Below are positions 1 through 9,849 of a stretch of DNA of 64,000 nucleotides, in pieces. The stretch's first letter is position 1. The number at the start of each line of letters is the position of its first letter. Source of the stretch: Pseudomonas resinovorans NBRC 106553. Lineage in GTDB: Bacteria; Pseudomonadota; Gammaproteobacteria; Pseudomonadales; Pseudomonadaceae. Where the stretch lies: the NCBI RefSeq assembly GCF_000412695.1, contig NC_021499.1:4774001-4838000 (forward strand). The letters are read 5' to 3'. Under the pieces are notes generated by a model that worked only from the letters and a program-made list of their open reading frames with translations, did not search any database and was not told the origin of the DNA. The position numbers and the translations under genes are program-made.

Positions 1-60
1 CGCTGAAATCGCTACAGTGAAATCAGCGAAACCGCTCTAGGCCGCGCCATCCGTGGCCCT

Positions 61-117
61 TGTTGGCATCATGCGACATTTCCTTATAAGATCGCGCCTT
101 CCCCCTAAATTGTCGCC
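61..117 (+). promoter_or_regulatory. Putative argF promoter with ArgR-like half-sites
   Basis: A TTGTTG hexamer (61-66) and a TTATAA hexamer (85-90) lie 18 bases apart upstream of argF. A GCGACA motif (74-79) falls inside the spacer, and its inverse TGTCGC (112-117) lies just downstream. TGTCGC is the conserved part of Pseudomonas ArgR sites as I recall it, so arginine repression is plausible. The AA positions expected downstream in the consensus are not well matched, so this is tentative. Confidence 0.35.
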
Positions 118-210
118 ACGTGCGGCTTCAACCGCCCGTCCCGCCTGCATTGTTCCCGCAATATCCGGCCAGGACACGCGGCCAGTGGCAAAAGAAGAAA
201 GGTAGTAACC

Positions 211-1128
211 ATGAGCGCTAGGCATTTTCTCTCCCTGATGGACTGTACTCCCCAGGAGCTGAACAGCCTGATCCGTCGAGGCACCGAGCTGAAGGATCTG
301 CGCAACCGAGGCGTGCGTTACGAGCCCCTGAGAAGCCGCGTACTGGGCATGATCTTCGAGAAGGCCTCCACCCGTACCCGCCTCTCCTTCGAGGCCGGCA
401 TGATCCAGCTCGGCGGCCAGGCGATCTTCCTTTCGCCGCGCGATACCCAGCTGGGTCGCGGCGAGCCCATCAGCGACTGCGCCATCGTCATGTCGCGCAT
501 GCTCGATGCGGTGATGATCCGCACCTTCGCCCACAGCACGCTCGTCGAGTTCGCCGCCCATTCGCGGGTGCCGGTGATCAATGGCCTGTCCGATGACCTG
601 CACCCTTGCCAGCTGCTGGCCGACATGCAGACCTTCCTCGAGCATCGCGGCAGCATCCAGGGCAAGACCGTTGCCTGGATCGGCGACGGCAACAACATGT
701 GCAACACCTACATCGAGGCGGCCATCCAGTTCGATTTCCAGCTGCGCGTCGCCTGCCCCGAGGGCTATGAGCCCAACGCCGATTTCCTCGCCCAGGCCGG
801 CGACCGCGTCAAGGTCGTGCGCGACCCGCGCGAAGCCGTGGCCGGCGCCCACCTGGTCAGCACCGACGTATGGACCTCCATGGGCCAGGAAGAGGAAGCC
901 CTCCAGCGCCTGGCGCTGTTCGCTCCCTACCAGGTGAACAAGGCGCTTCTCGACCTGGCCGCCGACGACGTGATATTCATGCACTGCCTGCCGGCCCACC
1001 GTGGCGAAGAAATCAGCGTCGACCTGCTCGACGATCCGCGTTCGGTAGCCTGGGATCAGGCGGAAAACCGTCTTCACGCCCAGAAGGCCCTGCTCGAACT
1101 ACTGGTCGAACACGCCCATCACGCATGA
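211..1128 (+). CDS. argF: Ornithine carbamoyltransferase, anabolic
   Basis: Cytoplasmic transcarbamylase that joins carbamoyl phosphate and ornithine to give citrulline in arginine synthesis. The 305-residue product has the carbamoyl-phosphate motif STRTR at residues 53-57, HPCQ at 131-134, the ornithine-side SMG loop near 223-225 and the catalytic HCLP motif at 258-261. The length fits anabolic ArgF rather than the catabolic ArcB of about 335 residues. The ATG at 211 is preceded by the purine-rich AAGAAAGG. The stop overlaps the start of the next gene by four bases (ATGA), so the two are probably translationally coupled. The same argF-ABC ATPase pairing is familiar from Pseudomonas aeruginosa. 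The upstream region carries possible ArgR half-sites. Confidence 0.97.
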   Translation: MSARHFLSLMDCTPQELNSLIRRGTELKDLRNRGVRYEPLRSRVLGMIFEKASTRTRLSFEAGMIQLGGQAIFLSPRDTQLGRGEPISDCAIVMSRMLDAVMIRTFAHSTLVEFAAHSRVPVINGLSDDLHPCQLLADMQTFLEHRGSIQGKTVAWIGDGNNMCNTYIEAAIQFDFQLRVACPEGYEPNADFLAQAGDRVKVVRDPREAVAGAHLVSTDVWTSMGQEEEALQRLALFAPYQVNKALLDLAADDVIFMHCLPAHRGEEISVDLLDDPRSVAWDQAENRLHAQKALLELLVEHAHHA

Positions 1129-2234
1129 ATCGCGAAACACTGCTCAGCCTGCGCAACCTCAGCTGTGGTTACCACGACCAGCAGGTTGTGCGGGGCCTGA
1201 ACCTTCATCTCAACGCCGGTGACATCGGCTGCCTGCTCGGCCCCTCGGGCTGCGGCAAGACCACCACCCTGCGCGCCATCGCCGGTTTCGAGCCGGTGCT
1301 GGAAGGCGAGATCCAACTGGCCGACGAGATCATCTCCCGTGCCGGCTTCACCCTTGCGCCGGAAAAACGCCGGATCGGCATGGTGTTCCAGGACTACGCG
1401 CTGTTTCCGCACCTGACCGTGGCCGACAACGTCGCCTTCGGCATCCGCAAGGAAGCCGACTGTGCGCAACGGGTTGGCGAGCTGCTGGAGCTGGTGAAGC
1501 TGGACCACCTGGCCAGGCGGTATCCCCACGAACTCTCCGGCGGCCAGCAGCAACGGGTCTCGCTGGCCCGCGCCCTGGCGCCGGAACCACGCCTGCTGCT
1601 GCTCGACGAGCCCTTCTCCAACCTCGACGGCGAACTGCGCCGCCGCCTCAGCCAGGAAGTTCGCGAGATCCTCAAGGCACGCGGCACCAGCGCCATCCTG
1701 GTGACCCACGACCAGGAGGAGGCCTTCGCCGTCAGCGACCATGTCGGCGTCTTCCGTCACGGCCTGCTGGAGCAGTGGGACACCCCGTACAACCTCTACC
1801 ACGAACCCATGACGCCCTTCGTCGCCAGCTTCGTCGGCCAGGGATACTTCATCCGTGGTCAACTGGCCTCCGCCGATTCGGTGTCCACCGAACTGGGTGT
1901 CCTGCGCGGCAACCGTGCCTACACCTGGCCGCAAGGTGCCGCGGTGGACGTACTGCTGCGCCCGGATGACATCGTCCACGCACCGGACAGCGAGCTGCGT
2001 GCCACGGTGATCGGCAAGACCTTCCTTGGCGCCGCCACGCTCTACCGCCTGCTGCTGCCCACCGGCAGCCAGCTGGAATCCATCTTCCCCAGCCACGCGG
2101 ACCACCAACCCGGCCAGGAAGTCGGTATCCGCGTCGCCGCCGAGCACCTGGTGGTGTTCCCCGCCCAGGGCAGCGTCGCCGCCCAGTTCACGCCCCAGGA
2201 GTCCGGGGTACGGCGCATCAGCGGCGCACTCTGA
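1125..2234 (+). CDS. ABC transporter ATP-binding protein, FbpC/PotA-like
   Basis: ATPase subunit of an importer, expected at the inner face of the cytoplasmic membrane. The 369-residue protein has Walker A GPSGCGKT (39-46), signature LSGGQQQR (137-144), Walker B ending LLLLDEP (157-163) and the switch histidine at 195. A C-terminal TOBE-like extension follows (about 240-369), as in iron(III) or polyamine importers. I chose the ATG at 1125 because it overlaps the argF stop and leaves no room for an independent leader; an earlier in-frame start would lie inside argF. No permease or binding protein gene is adjacent, so the ATPase must pair with subunits encoded elsewhere. The substrate cannot be read from the sequence. 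A bidirectional-looking terminator follows. Confidence 0.9.
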   Translation: MNRETLLSLRNLSCGYHDQQVVRGLNLHLNAGDIGCLLGPSGCGKTTTLRAIAGFEPVLEGEIQLADEIISRAGFTLAPEKRRIGMVFQDYALFPHLTVADNVAFGIRKEADCAQRVGELLELVKLDHLARRYPHELSGGQQQRVSLARALAPEPRLLLLDEPFSNLDGELRRRLSQEVREILKARGTSAILVTHDQEEAFAVSDHVGVFRHGLLEQWDTPYNLYHEPMTPFVASFVGQGYFIRGQLASADSVSTELGVLRGNRAYTWPQGAAVDVLLRPDDIVHAPDSELRATVIGKTFLGAATLYRLLLPTGSQLESIFPSHADHQPGQEVGIRVAAEHLVVFPAQGSVAAQFTPQESGVRRISGAL

Positions 2235-2240
2235 AATGAA

Positions 2241-2268
2241 AAAGGGGCCGCAAACGCGGCCCCTTTTT
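2241..2268 (+). terminator. Intrinsic terminator after the ABC ATPase
   Basis: GGGGCCGC and GCGGCCCC flank a short AAAC loop, with A residues before and five T residues after the stem. The element lies seven bases after the stop codon. The A-run and T-run make it usable from both strands, so it may also end the leftward PhzF-family transcript. Confidence 0.88.
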
Positions 2269-2341
2269 CGTCCTCTACTACAGCGTGCCCGGAATCGTAG
2301 CCCGGAAGAAATCCAGGCTACGAACTGTGTACAGGTAGTCG

Positions 2342-3124
2342 TTACACCCACAGCCGACCACTGGCCACCAGTACCGAATGCCCGGCAATGCTCACCCGGT
2401 CGCCATCCAGGCGGCACCAGAGTTCGCCGCTACGCTCGGAACACTGCTCGGCACGCAGCACGCGCTTGCCCAGGCGGTTGGCCCAGTAGGGGATCAACGC
2501 GCAATGGGCGGCACCGGTCACCGGGTCTTCGTCGAGGCCGATCTTGGGTGCGAAGAAGCGCGAAACGAAATCATGCTTCATGCCCGCTGCGGTGACGATC
2601 ACGCCCGACCAGGGCAGCTTGGCCAGCGCCTTGAAATCCGGCGTGCATTCGCGCACCGCCTGTTCCGACTCCAGGACCACCAGCAGGAAGTTCGCGCCCA
2701 GGGCATCCACCGGCGCCACGCCCAGGGCGTGCTCCAGTTCCAGGGTCACCCCGACCTCCTGGGGCACCTGGGCCGGAAAGTCCAGGGCCAGGCGGCCCTC
2801 CTCTTCCCGGGTCACCCGCAGCTCACCGGACTTGCTGGTGAAGGTCAGGCGATCGCCCGGCTCCTGGTAGAGCTCGAACAGCACATGGGCGCTGGCCAGG
2901 GTCGCATGGCCGCACAGCGGCACTTCGGCCCTGGGGGTGAACCAGCGGATGTGCCAGCTGCTGCCTTCCTTCACCAGGAAGGCGGTTTCCGAAAGATTGT
3001 GCTCGGCGGCGATGCGTTGCATGAGCTGGTCGTCGAGCCAGGAATCGAGCCGATAGACCACCGCGGGATTGCCGCCGAAGGGGCGTTGGCTGAAAGCGTC
3101 GACCTGATGGAAATCCAGCTGCAT
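2342..3124 (-). CDS. PhzF-family isomerase/epimerase-like protein
   Basis: A 260-residue protein of the diaminopimelate-epimerase fold family that includes PhzF and E. coli YddE. The N-terminus shows the family pattern (FHQVDAFSQRPFGGNPAVV at residues 4-22), followed by NLSETAF, which carries the conserved glutamate equivalent to the PhzF catalytic residue. A GGxP-like DPVTGAAH segment in the second half matches the mirror domain. I start at the ATG at 3124 because GGAG lies about seven bases upstream and the conserved N-terminus begins there; a longer frame exists without support. No phenazine genes are nearby, so a phenazine role is not implied. The true substrate of most family members is unknown. 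It follows the solute-binding protein gene by about 100 bases. Confidence 0.85.
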   Translation of the reverse strand: MQLDFHQVDAFSQRPFGGNPAVVYRLDSWLDDQLMQRIAAEHNLSETAFLVKEGSSWHIRWFTPRAEVPLCGHATLASAHVLFELYQEPGDRLTFTSKSGELRVTREEEGRLALDFPAQVPQEVGVTLELEHALGVAPVDALGANFLLVVLESEQAVRECTPDFKALAKLPWSGVIVTAAGMKHDFVSRFFAPKIGLDEDPVTGAAHCALIPYWANRLGKRVLRAEQCSERSGELWCRLDGDRVSIAGHSVLVASGRLWV

Positions 3125-3223
3125 GAAAAGCTCCTTGAGGTGGGGTCGAAAAGTTACCAGCATGCCGATCACCGAGGCCCCACGCGCCGTACAGTGGCCA
3201 GCTTTTTTTGCGCCGCAGCGCGC

Positions 3224-4015
3224 TCAGTCTAGCGGAGAGAGGCCGTAGCGCTGCAGCAATTGGTTCAACCGCCCGCTCTCGCGCATGCGTTTCAGCCCGG
3301 CCTCGAAGAGCGCCGCGTGCTGCACACTGGTCGCCAGGGCCGGGGAAAACGCCAGGTAGATGGGCACATCCGGCGACCGGCATCCGGCCTGCACCAGCTT
3401 GTCCCGCTGGCCGCTGCCGGCCAGGTGGGCATCCATGACCCAGGCGTTCTCTATGGTGGCGTCGATGCGGCCGAGCAGCACCTTCTCCACGTTCATCTCC
3501 AGGGCCTGGTCGCCGGACACCACCTGCACCCGCGCCGGATCATTGCGCTTGATGCGGATATAGGCGTCGATCTCCTGGCCATAGCTGTAGCCGTTGATGC
3601 TGCCCAGGCGGACCCGGGCCAGGGAATCCAGGTTCCGGTAACGCCACTTGGCATCGGGGGAGACGTAGAAGCACATGCGCGACACCCCCGGCGCGGTGGG
3701 GGTGAAGACGAAATCGGGAGCGTCCTGGACGCCGGCGCCGATCAACGCATCCACGCGACCGTTGCGGGTGTCGTGGATGGCCCGGGCCCAGTTCACCAGG
3801 CGGTAGTCGACGCTGATGCCGGCGTCGCCGAAGATCTCCCGCGCCAGCTCGACGAACAGGCCCGGCCGCTCGGAGCCCGGCTCGCAATTGATGGGGCACC
3901 AGATATCCCCGGCGATGACCAGGGTCTCGGCGCGCGCCGACGGAAAGAACAGAGGTGCGACCAGCAAGGCCAAGACCTGCCAGCGACGCTTCAGCGACCC
4001 TACCCCTGCTCCCAT
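3224..4015 (-). CDS. Periplasmic solute-binding protein, family 3-like
   Basis: A 263-residue exported protein resembling bacterial family 3 extracellular solute-binding proteins, which bind amino acids or related small solutes in the periplasm. A short basic N-terminus and a hydrophobic stretch (residues 10-28) ending in ARA form a signal peptide. The mature part starts with the strand-type sequence LVIAGDIWCPINCEPG and then GLFVELAREIFGDAGI, typical of lobe one. The ATG at 4015 has AGGAGG just upstream. The gene starts 28 bases after the glpK stop, so it could be read through from glpK, yet no permease or ATPase is adjacent. Such orphan proteins are common in Pseudomonas. The ligand is unknown. 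Confidence 0.82.
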   Translation of the reverse strand: MGAGVGSLKRRWQVLALLVAPLFFPSARAETLVIAGDIWCPINCEPGSERPGLFVELAREIFGDAGISVDYRLVNWARAIHDTRNGRVDALIGAGVQDAPDFVFTPTAPGVSRMCFYVSPDAKWRYRNLDSLARVRLGSINGYSYGQEIDAYIRIKRNDPARVQVVSGDQALEMNVEKVLLGRIDATIENAWVMDAHLAGSGQRDKLVQAGCRSPDVPIYLAFSPALATSVQHAALFEAGLKRMRESGRLNQLLQRYGLSPLD

Positions 4016-4043
4016 CCCACCTCCTGGCCTGACCAGCGCATCC

Positions 4044-5531
<1,488 letters not shown>

Positions 5532-5562
5532 GGCGATGTTTCCTGATTCTTGTTATGGACGG

Positions 5563-6033
5563 TCAGGGACGGCCGATATCGGCGAACTGACCTTGGGTGT
5601 GAACGGCGAGGGTGTCCGCGCTCAGTTCCACTTCAAGTCCGCGCCGTCCGGCGCTGACGTGGATGCTGGCGAAATTCCGCGCGCTGTTGTCGATAAAGGT
5701 CCGCAGCCGCTTCTTCTGCCCCAGCGGGCTGATGCCGCCCACCAGGTAACCGGTGGCGCGCTGGGCCTGGTTGGGATCGGCCATGTCGGCCTTCTTCGCA
5801 CCGGCGGCATGGGCCAGGGCCTTGAGGTCCAGGCTGCCCACCACCGGTACCACTGCCACCAGCAACTCGCCCTTTTCGGTGGCCGCGAGCAATGTCTTGA
5901 ACACCCGGGCGGGGTCCAGGTTGAGTTTTTCGGCGGCTTCCAGGCCGTAGGACGGTGCCTTTGGGTCGTGGGTATAGCTGTGCACCTTGTGCTCAGCCTT
6001 GGCCTTCTTCAGCAGATCGATGGCGGGGGTCAT
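5563..6033 (-). CDS. ybaK: Cys-tRNA(Pro)/Cys-tRNA(Cys) deacylase, YbaK/EbsC type
   Basis: A 156-residue member of the YbaK family, which in E. coli and Haemophilus hydrolyses cysteine mischarged onto tRNA(Pro) by prolyl-tRNA synthetase. The conserved pattern is visible: VHSYTHDP near the start, then VFKTLLA, the catalytic lysine region within it, and the C-terminal GGISPLGQKKRLRTFID segment with the glycine-serine/proline turn. I start at the ATG at 6033, since the frame upstream encodes a composition typical of antisense to glpR. A candidate GlpR operator (6030-6050) overlaps this start codon. It is 31 bases upstream of glpK, which places an editing enzyme inside the glycerol regulon. The reason for that link is unclear. 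Confidence 0.92.
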   Translation of the reverse strand: MTPAIDLLKKAKAEHKVHSYTHDPKAPSYGLEAAEKLNLDPARVFKTLLAATEKGELLVAVVPVVGSLDLKALAHAAGAKKADMADPNQAQRATGYLVGGISPLGQKKRLRTFIDNSARNFASIHVSAGRRGLEVELSADTLAVHTQGQFADIGRP

Positions 6034-6050
6034 GTTCGATTGTGAAAATC
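6030..6050 (-). promoter_or_regulatory. Candidate GlpR operator at the ybaK-glpK start
   Basis: Read on the minus strand, these 21 bases match the E. coli GlpR consensus (WATKTTCG-WWAW-CGAACATKW) at 18 of 21 positions by my count, with an intact right half CGAACATGA. The site overlaps the ybaK start codon and lies in the divergent region between ybaK-glpK and glpR. It would place both units under GlpR. The E. coli consensus is used as a proxy for the Pseudomonas one. Confidence 0.6.
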
Positions 6051-6123
6051 CTGCGACAGATTTGGCGTACCTTAGCGGAAAAGCCACGATTGGGCATAAT
6101 GCCGCGCAGCACAAGGAGCCAGC

Positions 6124-6882
6124 ATGAACCTGGGGCCACGACAACAAGACATCCTCGACCTCGCCCGCGAGCGCGGCTACGTCAGCATCGATGAGCTGGC
6201 ACAGGCCTTTGCGGTCACCCCGCAGACCATCCGCCGCGACATCAACCAACTGGCCGAACACGGCCTGTTGCGCCGTACCCATGGCGGCGCGGCCAGCGAG
6301 GCCTCGAGCACCCAGAACACCGCCTACGCCATGCGCGCCGGGCAGAACCGCGACGAGAAGCAGCGCATCGCCGATGCCGTGGCCGAACACATCCCCGACC
6401 ACGCGTCGCTGTTCATCAACATCGGTACCACCACCGAAGCCATCGCCCGCGCACTCATGGGCCACAAGGGCCTGAAGGTGATCACCAACAACCTGCACGT
6501 GGCCGCGCAACTCGCCGACAAGCAGGATTTCGAAGTGCTGGTGGCCGGCGGCACCGTGCGCAGCGACGGCGGCATCGTCGGCCAGGCGGCGGTGGATTTC
6601 ATCCAGCAGTTCAAGGTGGACTACGCCCTGGTCGGCATCAGCGGCATCGACGAAGACGGCAGCCTGCTGGACTTCGACTACCAGGAAGTGCGCGTGTCCC
6701 AGGCCATCATCGAGAACGCCCGGCAGGTGTTCCTCGCCGCCGACTCCAGCAAGTTCGGGCGCAACGCCGTGGTGCGCCTGGGCTCCATCGCCCTGGTGGA
6801 TCGACTGTTCACCGACCACCAGCCCTCCCCCGCACTGGCCCGCCTGCTGGCCGAGCACAAGGTGCAACTGGAAGCGGTCTGA
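6124..6882 (+). CDS. glpR: DeoR-family glycerol-3-phosphate regulon repressor
   Basis: A 252-residue transcriptional repressor. The N-terminal DeoR helix-turn-helix (about residues 5-57) has the family pattern [14 protein letters not shown] and the recognition segment [26 protein letters not shown]. The C-terminal sugar-phosphate-binding domain (about 75-240) contains the conserved [14 protein letters not shown] and [12 protein letters not shown] motifs of GlpR, where glycerol 3-phosphate would bind and release the repressor from DNA. It is divergent from ybaK-glpK and precedes glpD by 136 bases. Two matching operators, one at the ybaK start and one before glpD, support the assignment. ATG 6124 follows AAGGAG. 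Confidence 0.96.
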   Translation: MNLGPRQQDILDLARERGYVSIDELAQAFAVTPQTIRRDINQLAEHGLLRRTHGGAASEASSTQNTAYAMRAGQNRDEKQRIADAVAEHIPDHASLFINIGTTTEAIARALMGHKGLKVITNNLHVAAQLADKQDFEVLVAGGTVRSDGGIVGQAAVDFIQQFKVDYALVGISGIDEDGSLLDFDYQEVRVSQAIIENARQVFLAADSSKFGRNAVVRLGSIALVDRLFTDHQPSPALARLLAEHKVQLEAV

Positions 6883-6968
6883 GCCCCCCCGACCTCGATG
6901 AATTTTTCATGACCACCCGGCGCGAGAGCGCATGCCGGGCTGGTCATTTGCTGTTCGCTCGTCTAGGC

Positions 6969-6989
6969 TATTTTCGGAAGTGAACATTA
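6969..6989 (+). promoter_or_regulatory. Candidate GlpR operator upstream of glpD
   Basis: The 21 bases starting TATTTTCGG and ending GTGAACATTA fit the GlpR consensus WATKTTCG-WWAW-CGAACATKW at 18 of 21 positions by my count. They end 29 bases before the glpD start codon, where bound repressor would block transcription. A short inverted repeat (TGAAC at 6981-6985, GTTCA at 6993-6997) overlaps the right half. Confidence 0.6.
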
Positions 6990-7018
6990 AAAGTTCAATT
7001 TCGACTTCGGTGCCTGCC

Positions 7019-8548
7019 ATGAACCACAACCATTCCCCCATCGCCGAAGTCTATGACCTCGCCGTCGTCGGCGGCGGCATCAATGGCGTCGGCATCGCCG
7101 CCGACGCGGCCGGTCGGGGCCTGTCGGTGTTTCTCTGCGAGAAGGACGACCTGGCCCAGCACACCTCCTCGGCCAGCAGCAAGCTGATCCACGGCGGCCT
7201 GCGCTACCTGGAGCACCGCGAATTCCGCCTGGTGCGCGAGGCCCTGGCCGAGCGCGAAGTCCTGTTGGCCAAGGCGCCGCACATCGTCAAACCACTGCGT
7301 TTCATCCTCCCGCACCGGCCGCACCTGCGCCCGGCCTGGATGATCCGCGCCGGCCTGTTCCTCTACGACCACCTCGGCAAGCGCAAACGCCTGCCCGCCT
7401 CACGCAGCCTGCGCTTCGGCGCCGGCAGCCCGTTGCAGGCGGAAATCACCCGGGGCTTCGAGTACTCCGACTGCTGGGTGGACGACGCCCGCCTGGTGGT
7501 GCTCAACGCCATGGCCGCCCGCGAACGCGGCGCCCACATCCATACCCGCACCCGCTGCGTCAGCGCCCGGCGCAGCAAGGGGCTCTGGCACATCCACCTG
7601 GAACGCGCCGACGGCAGCCTGCTGTCGATCCGCGCCCGCGCCCTGGTCAACGCCGCCGGCCCCTGGGTGGCGCGTTTCATCAAGCAGGACCTCAAGCAAC
7701 AGGCGCCCTACGGCATCCGCCTGATCCAGGGCAGCCACATCATCGTGCCGCGCCTGCACGACGGCGAGCAGGCCTACATCCTGCAGAACGAGGACCGCCG
7801 CATCGTCTTCGCCATCCCCTACCTGGAACGCTTCAGCCTGATCGGCACCACCGACCGCGAATACCATGGCGACCCGGCCGCGGTGGCGATCACGCCGGAA
7901 GAAACCCGCTACTTGCTGGACGTGGTCAACCGCCACTTCAAGCGTCAATTGAGCGAACAGGACATCCTCCACAGCTACGCGGGCGTGCGCCCGTTGTGCG
8001 ACGACGAATCGGCCGACCCGTCAGCGGTGACCCGCGACTACACCCTGTCGCTCTCCGCCCACCCCGGTGCTGCGCCGCTGCTCTCGGTGTTCGGCGGCAA
8101 GCTCACCACCTACCGCAAGCTGGCCGAAGCCGCCATGGCGCAGCTCACCCCCTGGTTCCCCTTCGCCAAAGGACCCTGGACCGCTACTGCGCCACTGCCT
8201 GGCGGCGAACAGATGGATACCCGCAGCGCCCTGGTGGAAGCCCTCTGCTCCAGCTTCGGCTGGCTACCCACCGCCATCGCCCGGCGCTGGGCCAACCTCT
8301 ACGGCAGCCGCAGCTGGCACCTGCTGCGCGGCGTGCGGGAACTGGCCGACCTCGGCGAACACCTGGGCGCCGGCCTCTACACGCGGGAAGTGGACTACCT
8401 GTGCCAGGAAGAATGGGCGGTGAGCGCCGAAGACATCCTCTGGCGCCGCACCAAGCTAGGCCTATTCATGAGCGCCGGCCAGCAGGCGCGCCTCGTCCAG
8501 TACCTCAAGCAGGAACACCCGCGTCGGCCTAGGGCGAATGCGGCGTAG
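7019..8548 (+). CDS. glpD: Aerobic glycerol-3-phosphate dehydrogenase
   Basis: Membrane-associated flavoprotein that oxidises sn-glycerol 3-phosphate to dihydroxyacetone phosphate and passes electrons to ubiquinone. The 509-residue chain begins with the FAD dinucleotide fold VVGGGINGVGIAADAAGRG (about 15-33) and the GlpD signature SSKLIHGGLRYLE. The family motif IGTTDREY appears mid-protein, and a C-terminal helical domain follows. The ATG at 7019 is chosen because family sequences start a few residues before the FAD fold and the GlpR box would otherwise be inside the coding region. The gene follows glpR and is under a predicted GlpR operator. A REP-like inverted repeat pair follows the stop. 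Confidence 0.96.
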   Translation: MNHNHSPIAEVYDLAVVGGGINGVGIAADAAGRGLSVFLCEKDDLAQHTSSASSKLIHGGLRYLEHREFRLVREALAEREVLLAKAPHIVKPLRFILPHRPHLRPAWMIRAGLFLYDHLGKRKRLPASRSLRFGAGSPLQAEITRGFEYSDCWVDDARLVVLNAMAARERGAHIHTRTRCVSARRSKGLWHIHLERADGSLLSIRARALVNAAGPWVARFIKQDLKQQAPYGIRLIQGSHIIVPRLHDGEQAYILQNEDRRIVFAIPYLERFSLIGTTDREYHGDPAAVAITPEETRYLLDVVNRHFKRQLSEQDILHSYAGVRPLCDDESADPSAVTRDYTLSLSAHPGAAPLLSVFGGKLTTYRKLAEAAMAQLTPWFPFAKGPWTATAPLPGGEQMDTRSALVEALCSSFGWLPTAIARRWANLYGSRSWHLLRGVRELADLGEHLGAGLYTREVDYLCQEEWAVSAEDILWRRTKLGLFMSAGQQARLVQYLKQEHPRRPRANAA

Positions 8549-8573
8549 AGTCTGACCTGCAGCCTGGTTGTCC

Positions 8574-8670
8574 TGTAGGGGCGAATTCATTCGCCAAGGG
8601 ATGCGTAGCGTCCCCGGTCAGATCTGAAGTCCGAACCTGCGGTCCGGTTAGCGAATAGATTCGCCCCACA
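8574..8670. repeat. REP-like inverted pair after glpD
   Basis: Two related imperfect palindromes face each other: one beginning TGTAGGGGCGAAT with a GCGAATTCATTCGC core (8574-8595), the other GCGAATAGATTCGCCCCACA (8651-8670). The outer arms are complementary, giving a paired REP-like (BIME-type) layout. A close relative is at 61578-61650. Such repeats are typical of Pseudomonas intergenic DNA and can protect or terminate transcripts. Confidence 0.75.
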
Positions 8671-8696
8671 GATAGAAGCACCCCGGAGCAACACAA

Positions 8697-9692
8697 TCAC
8701 AGCTGCGCCACATGCCCCTCGGCCCGGTGGGCCCGCAGGTGCGGCAGCACCGCCGACAGCAGCGGTTCCTTGAAGGCCTCCTGGAAGCGATGGGCGAGGC
8801 CGGGGATCAGTTTCAGTTCCGAACCCTTGATATGGGCCGCCACGTGCACGCCATGCATGACCGGCAGCAACGGATCGGCGGTGCCGTGAATCACCAGGGT
8901 CGGTACCTGCAGGCGATTCAACAGGTCGACGCGGCTGGGCTCGGCGAGTATCGCCAGGATCTGGCGCTGCACGCCTTCCGGGTTGAACGAGCGGTCGTAG
9001 GAGCGCGCCGCCTGCTCCAGCAACTGTCCACGGTCATCGCTGACCTGGGGGCTGCCCAGGGCGGCCAGCAGGTCGGCCTGCTGGGTGATGGCCACGTCAC
9101 GGTTCGGCGCCTCGCGCCGGGCCAGCAGTTCCAGCAATGCCGGGCTCGGCGCCGGCAGGCCCTGGGCGCCGGAGCTGGTCATCACCAGGGTCAGGCTGAG
9201 CACCCGCTCGGGTGCGAGATCCGCCAGGTGCTGGGCGATCATCCCGCCCATGCTGGCGCCCAGCACGTGGGCGCGCTGGATACCCAGGGCATCCAGCAGG
9301 TGCAGGGAGTCCATGGCCATGTCGCGCAGGCCGTAGGGCGCAGACACCGGCAGACCGAGGCGATAGCGCACCACTTCGAAAGGCAGGTTCACCGAGGGTT
9401 CGGCGCCGGTCCAGGCGGAAAGGCCGACATCCCGGTTGTCGAACCGGATCACGCGAAAACCGCTCTGGCACAGACTCTGCACCACTTCGTCCGGCCAGTG
9501 GATGAGCTGTCCACCCAGGCCCATGATCAACAGCAGCGCCGGGTCCCGCTCGCCGCCGATGCTCTGGTAGGCCAGGCGCACCGGGCCCAGGTCGACGGTC
9601 TCCGTCGGCACGGCCACATCGCAACGCGCATTGGCAAAAGCAAAGGAAGGCAGGCCGCAAATGAGCACGGCCAGCAGGATCAGCACACGCAT
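8697..9692 (-). CDS. Exported alpha/beta-fold hydrolase
   Basis: A 331-residue alpha/beta hydrolase. A signal peptide is visible (residues 1-20, hydrophobic, ending AFA), so the protein should work in the periplasm or outside the cell. The nucleophile elbow is GASMG with Ser147; the likely acid is Asp273 in HGTADPLLP and the likely base His301 in GLAHRF. The oxyanion region MGLGGQ is at about 57-62, and RFDNRDVGLS at 83-92 matches the family's DxRGxGxS strand. This is a complete catalytic triad. Substrates in this large family range from esters to lactones and haloalkanes and cannot be inferred. It stands alone between the glpD repeat and the GMC operon. Confidence 0.85.
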   Translation of the reverse strand: MRVLILLAVLICGLPSFAFANARCDVAVPTETVDLGPVRLAYQSIGGERDPALLLIMGLGGQLIHWPDEVVQSLCQSGFRVIRFDNRDVGLSAWTGAEPSVNLPFEVVRYRLGLPVSAPYGLRDMAMDSLHLLDALGIQRAHVLGASMGGMIAQHLADLAPERVLSLTLVMTSSGAQGLPAPSPALLELLARREAPNRDVAITQQADLLAALGSPQVSDDRGQLLEQAARSYDRSFNPEGVQRQILAILAEPSRVDLLNRLQVPTLVIHGTADPLLPVMHGVHVAAHIKGSELKLIPGLAHRFQEAFKEPLLSAVLPHLRAHRAEGHVAQL

Positions 9693-9809
9693 GATGGAAA
9701 TCCAGAACGCAAAACCCCAGTTGAGCGCGATTCTGATGAATTCCTTGCGTTCGCACTGCCACAGAACGGTGACAGTTTGATGACCAGCGCTGAACGGTCG
9801 TTACCGTAA

Positions 9810-9842
9810 CCGAAGAAGCGGCCCGCACGGCCGCCTCTTCGG
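9810..9842 (-). terminator. Possible terminator after the GMC operon
   Basis: CCGAAGA (9810-9816) pairs with TCTTCGG (9836-9842), and an inner CGGCC/GGCCG stem closes the hairpin. It begins a few bases after the stop of the GMC dehydrogenase gene. The T-tract is weak, so it may act as an mRNA end or a Rho-stopped hairpin. Confidence 0.45.
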
Positions 9843-9849
9843 TGGCGGC

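Noticed and set aside
2342..3124. Phenazine biosynthesis gene phzF
   Set aside because: Only the family fold is shared; no phzA-G genes are nearby.
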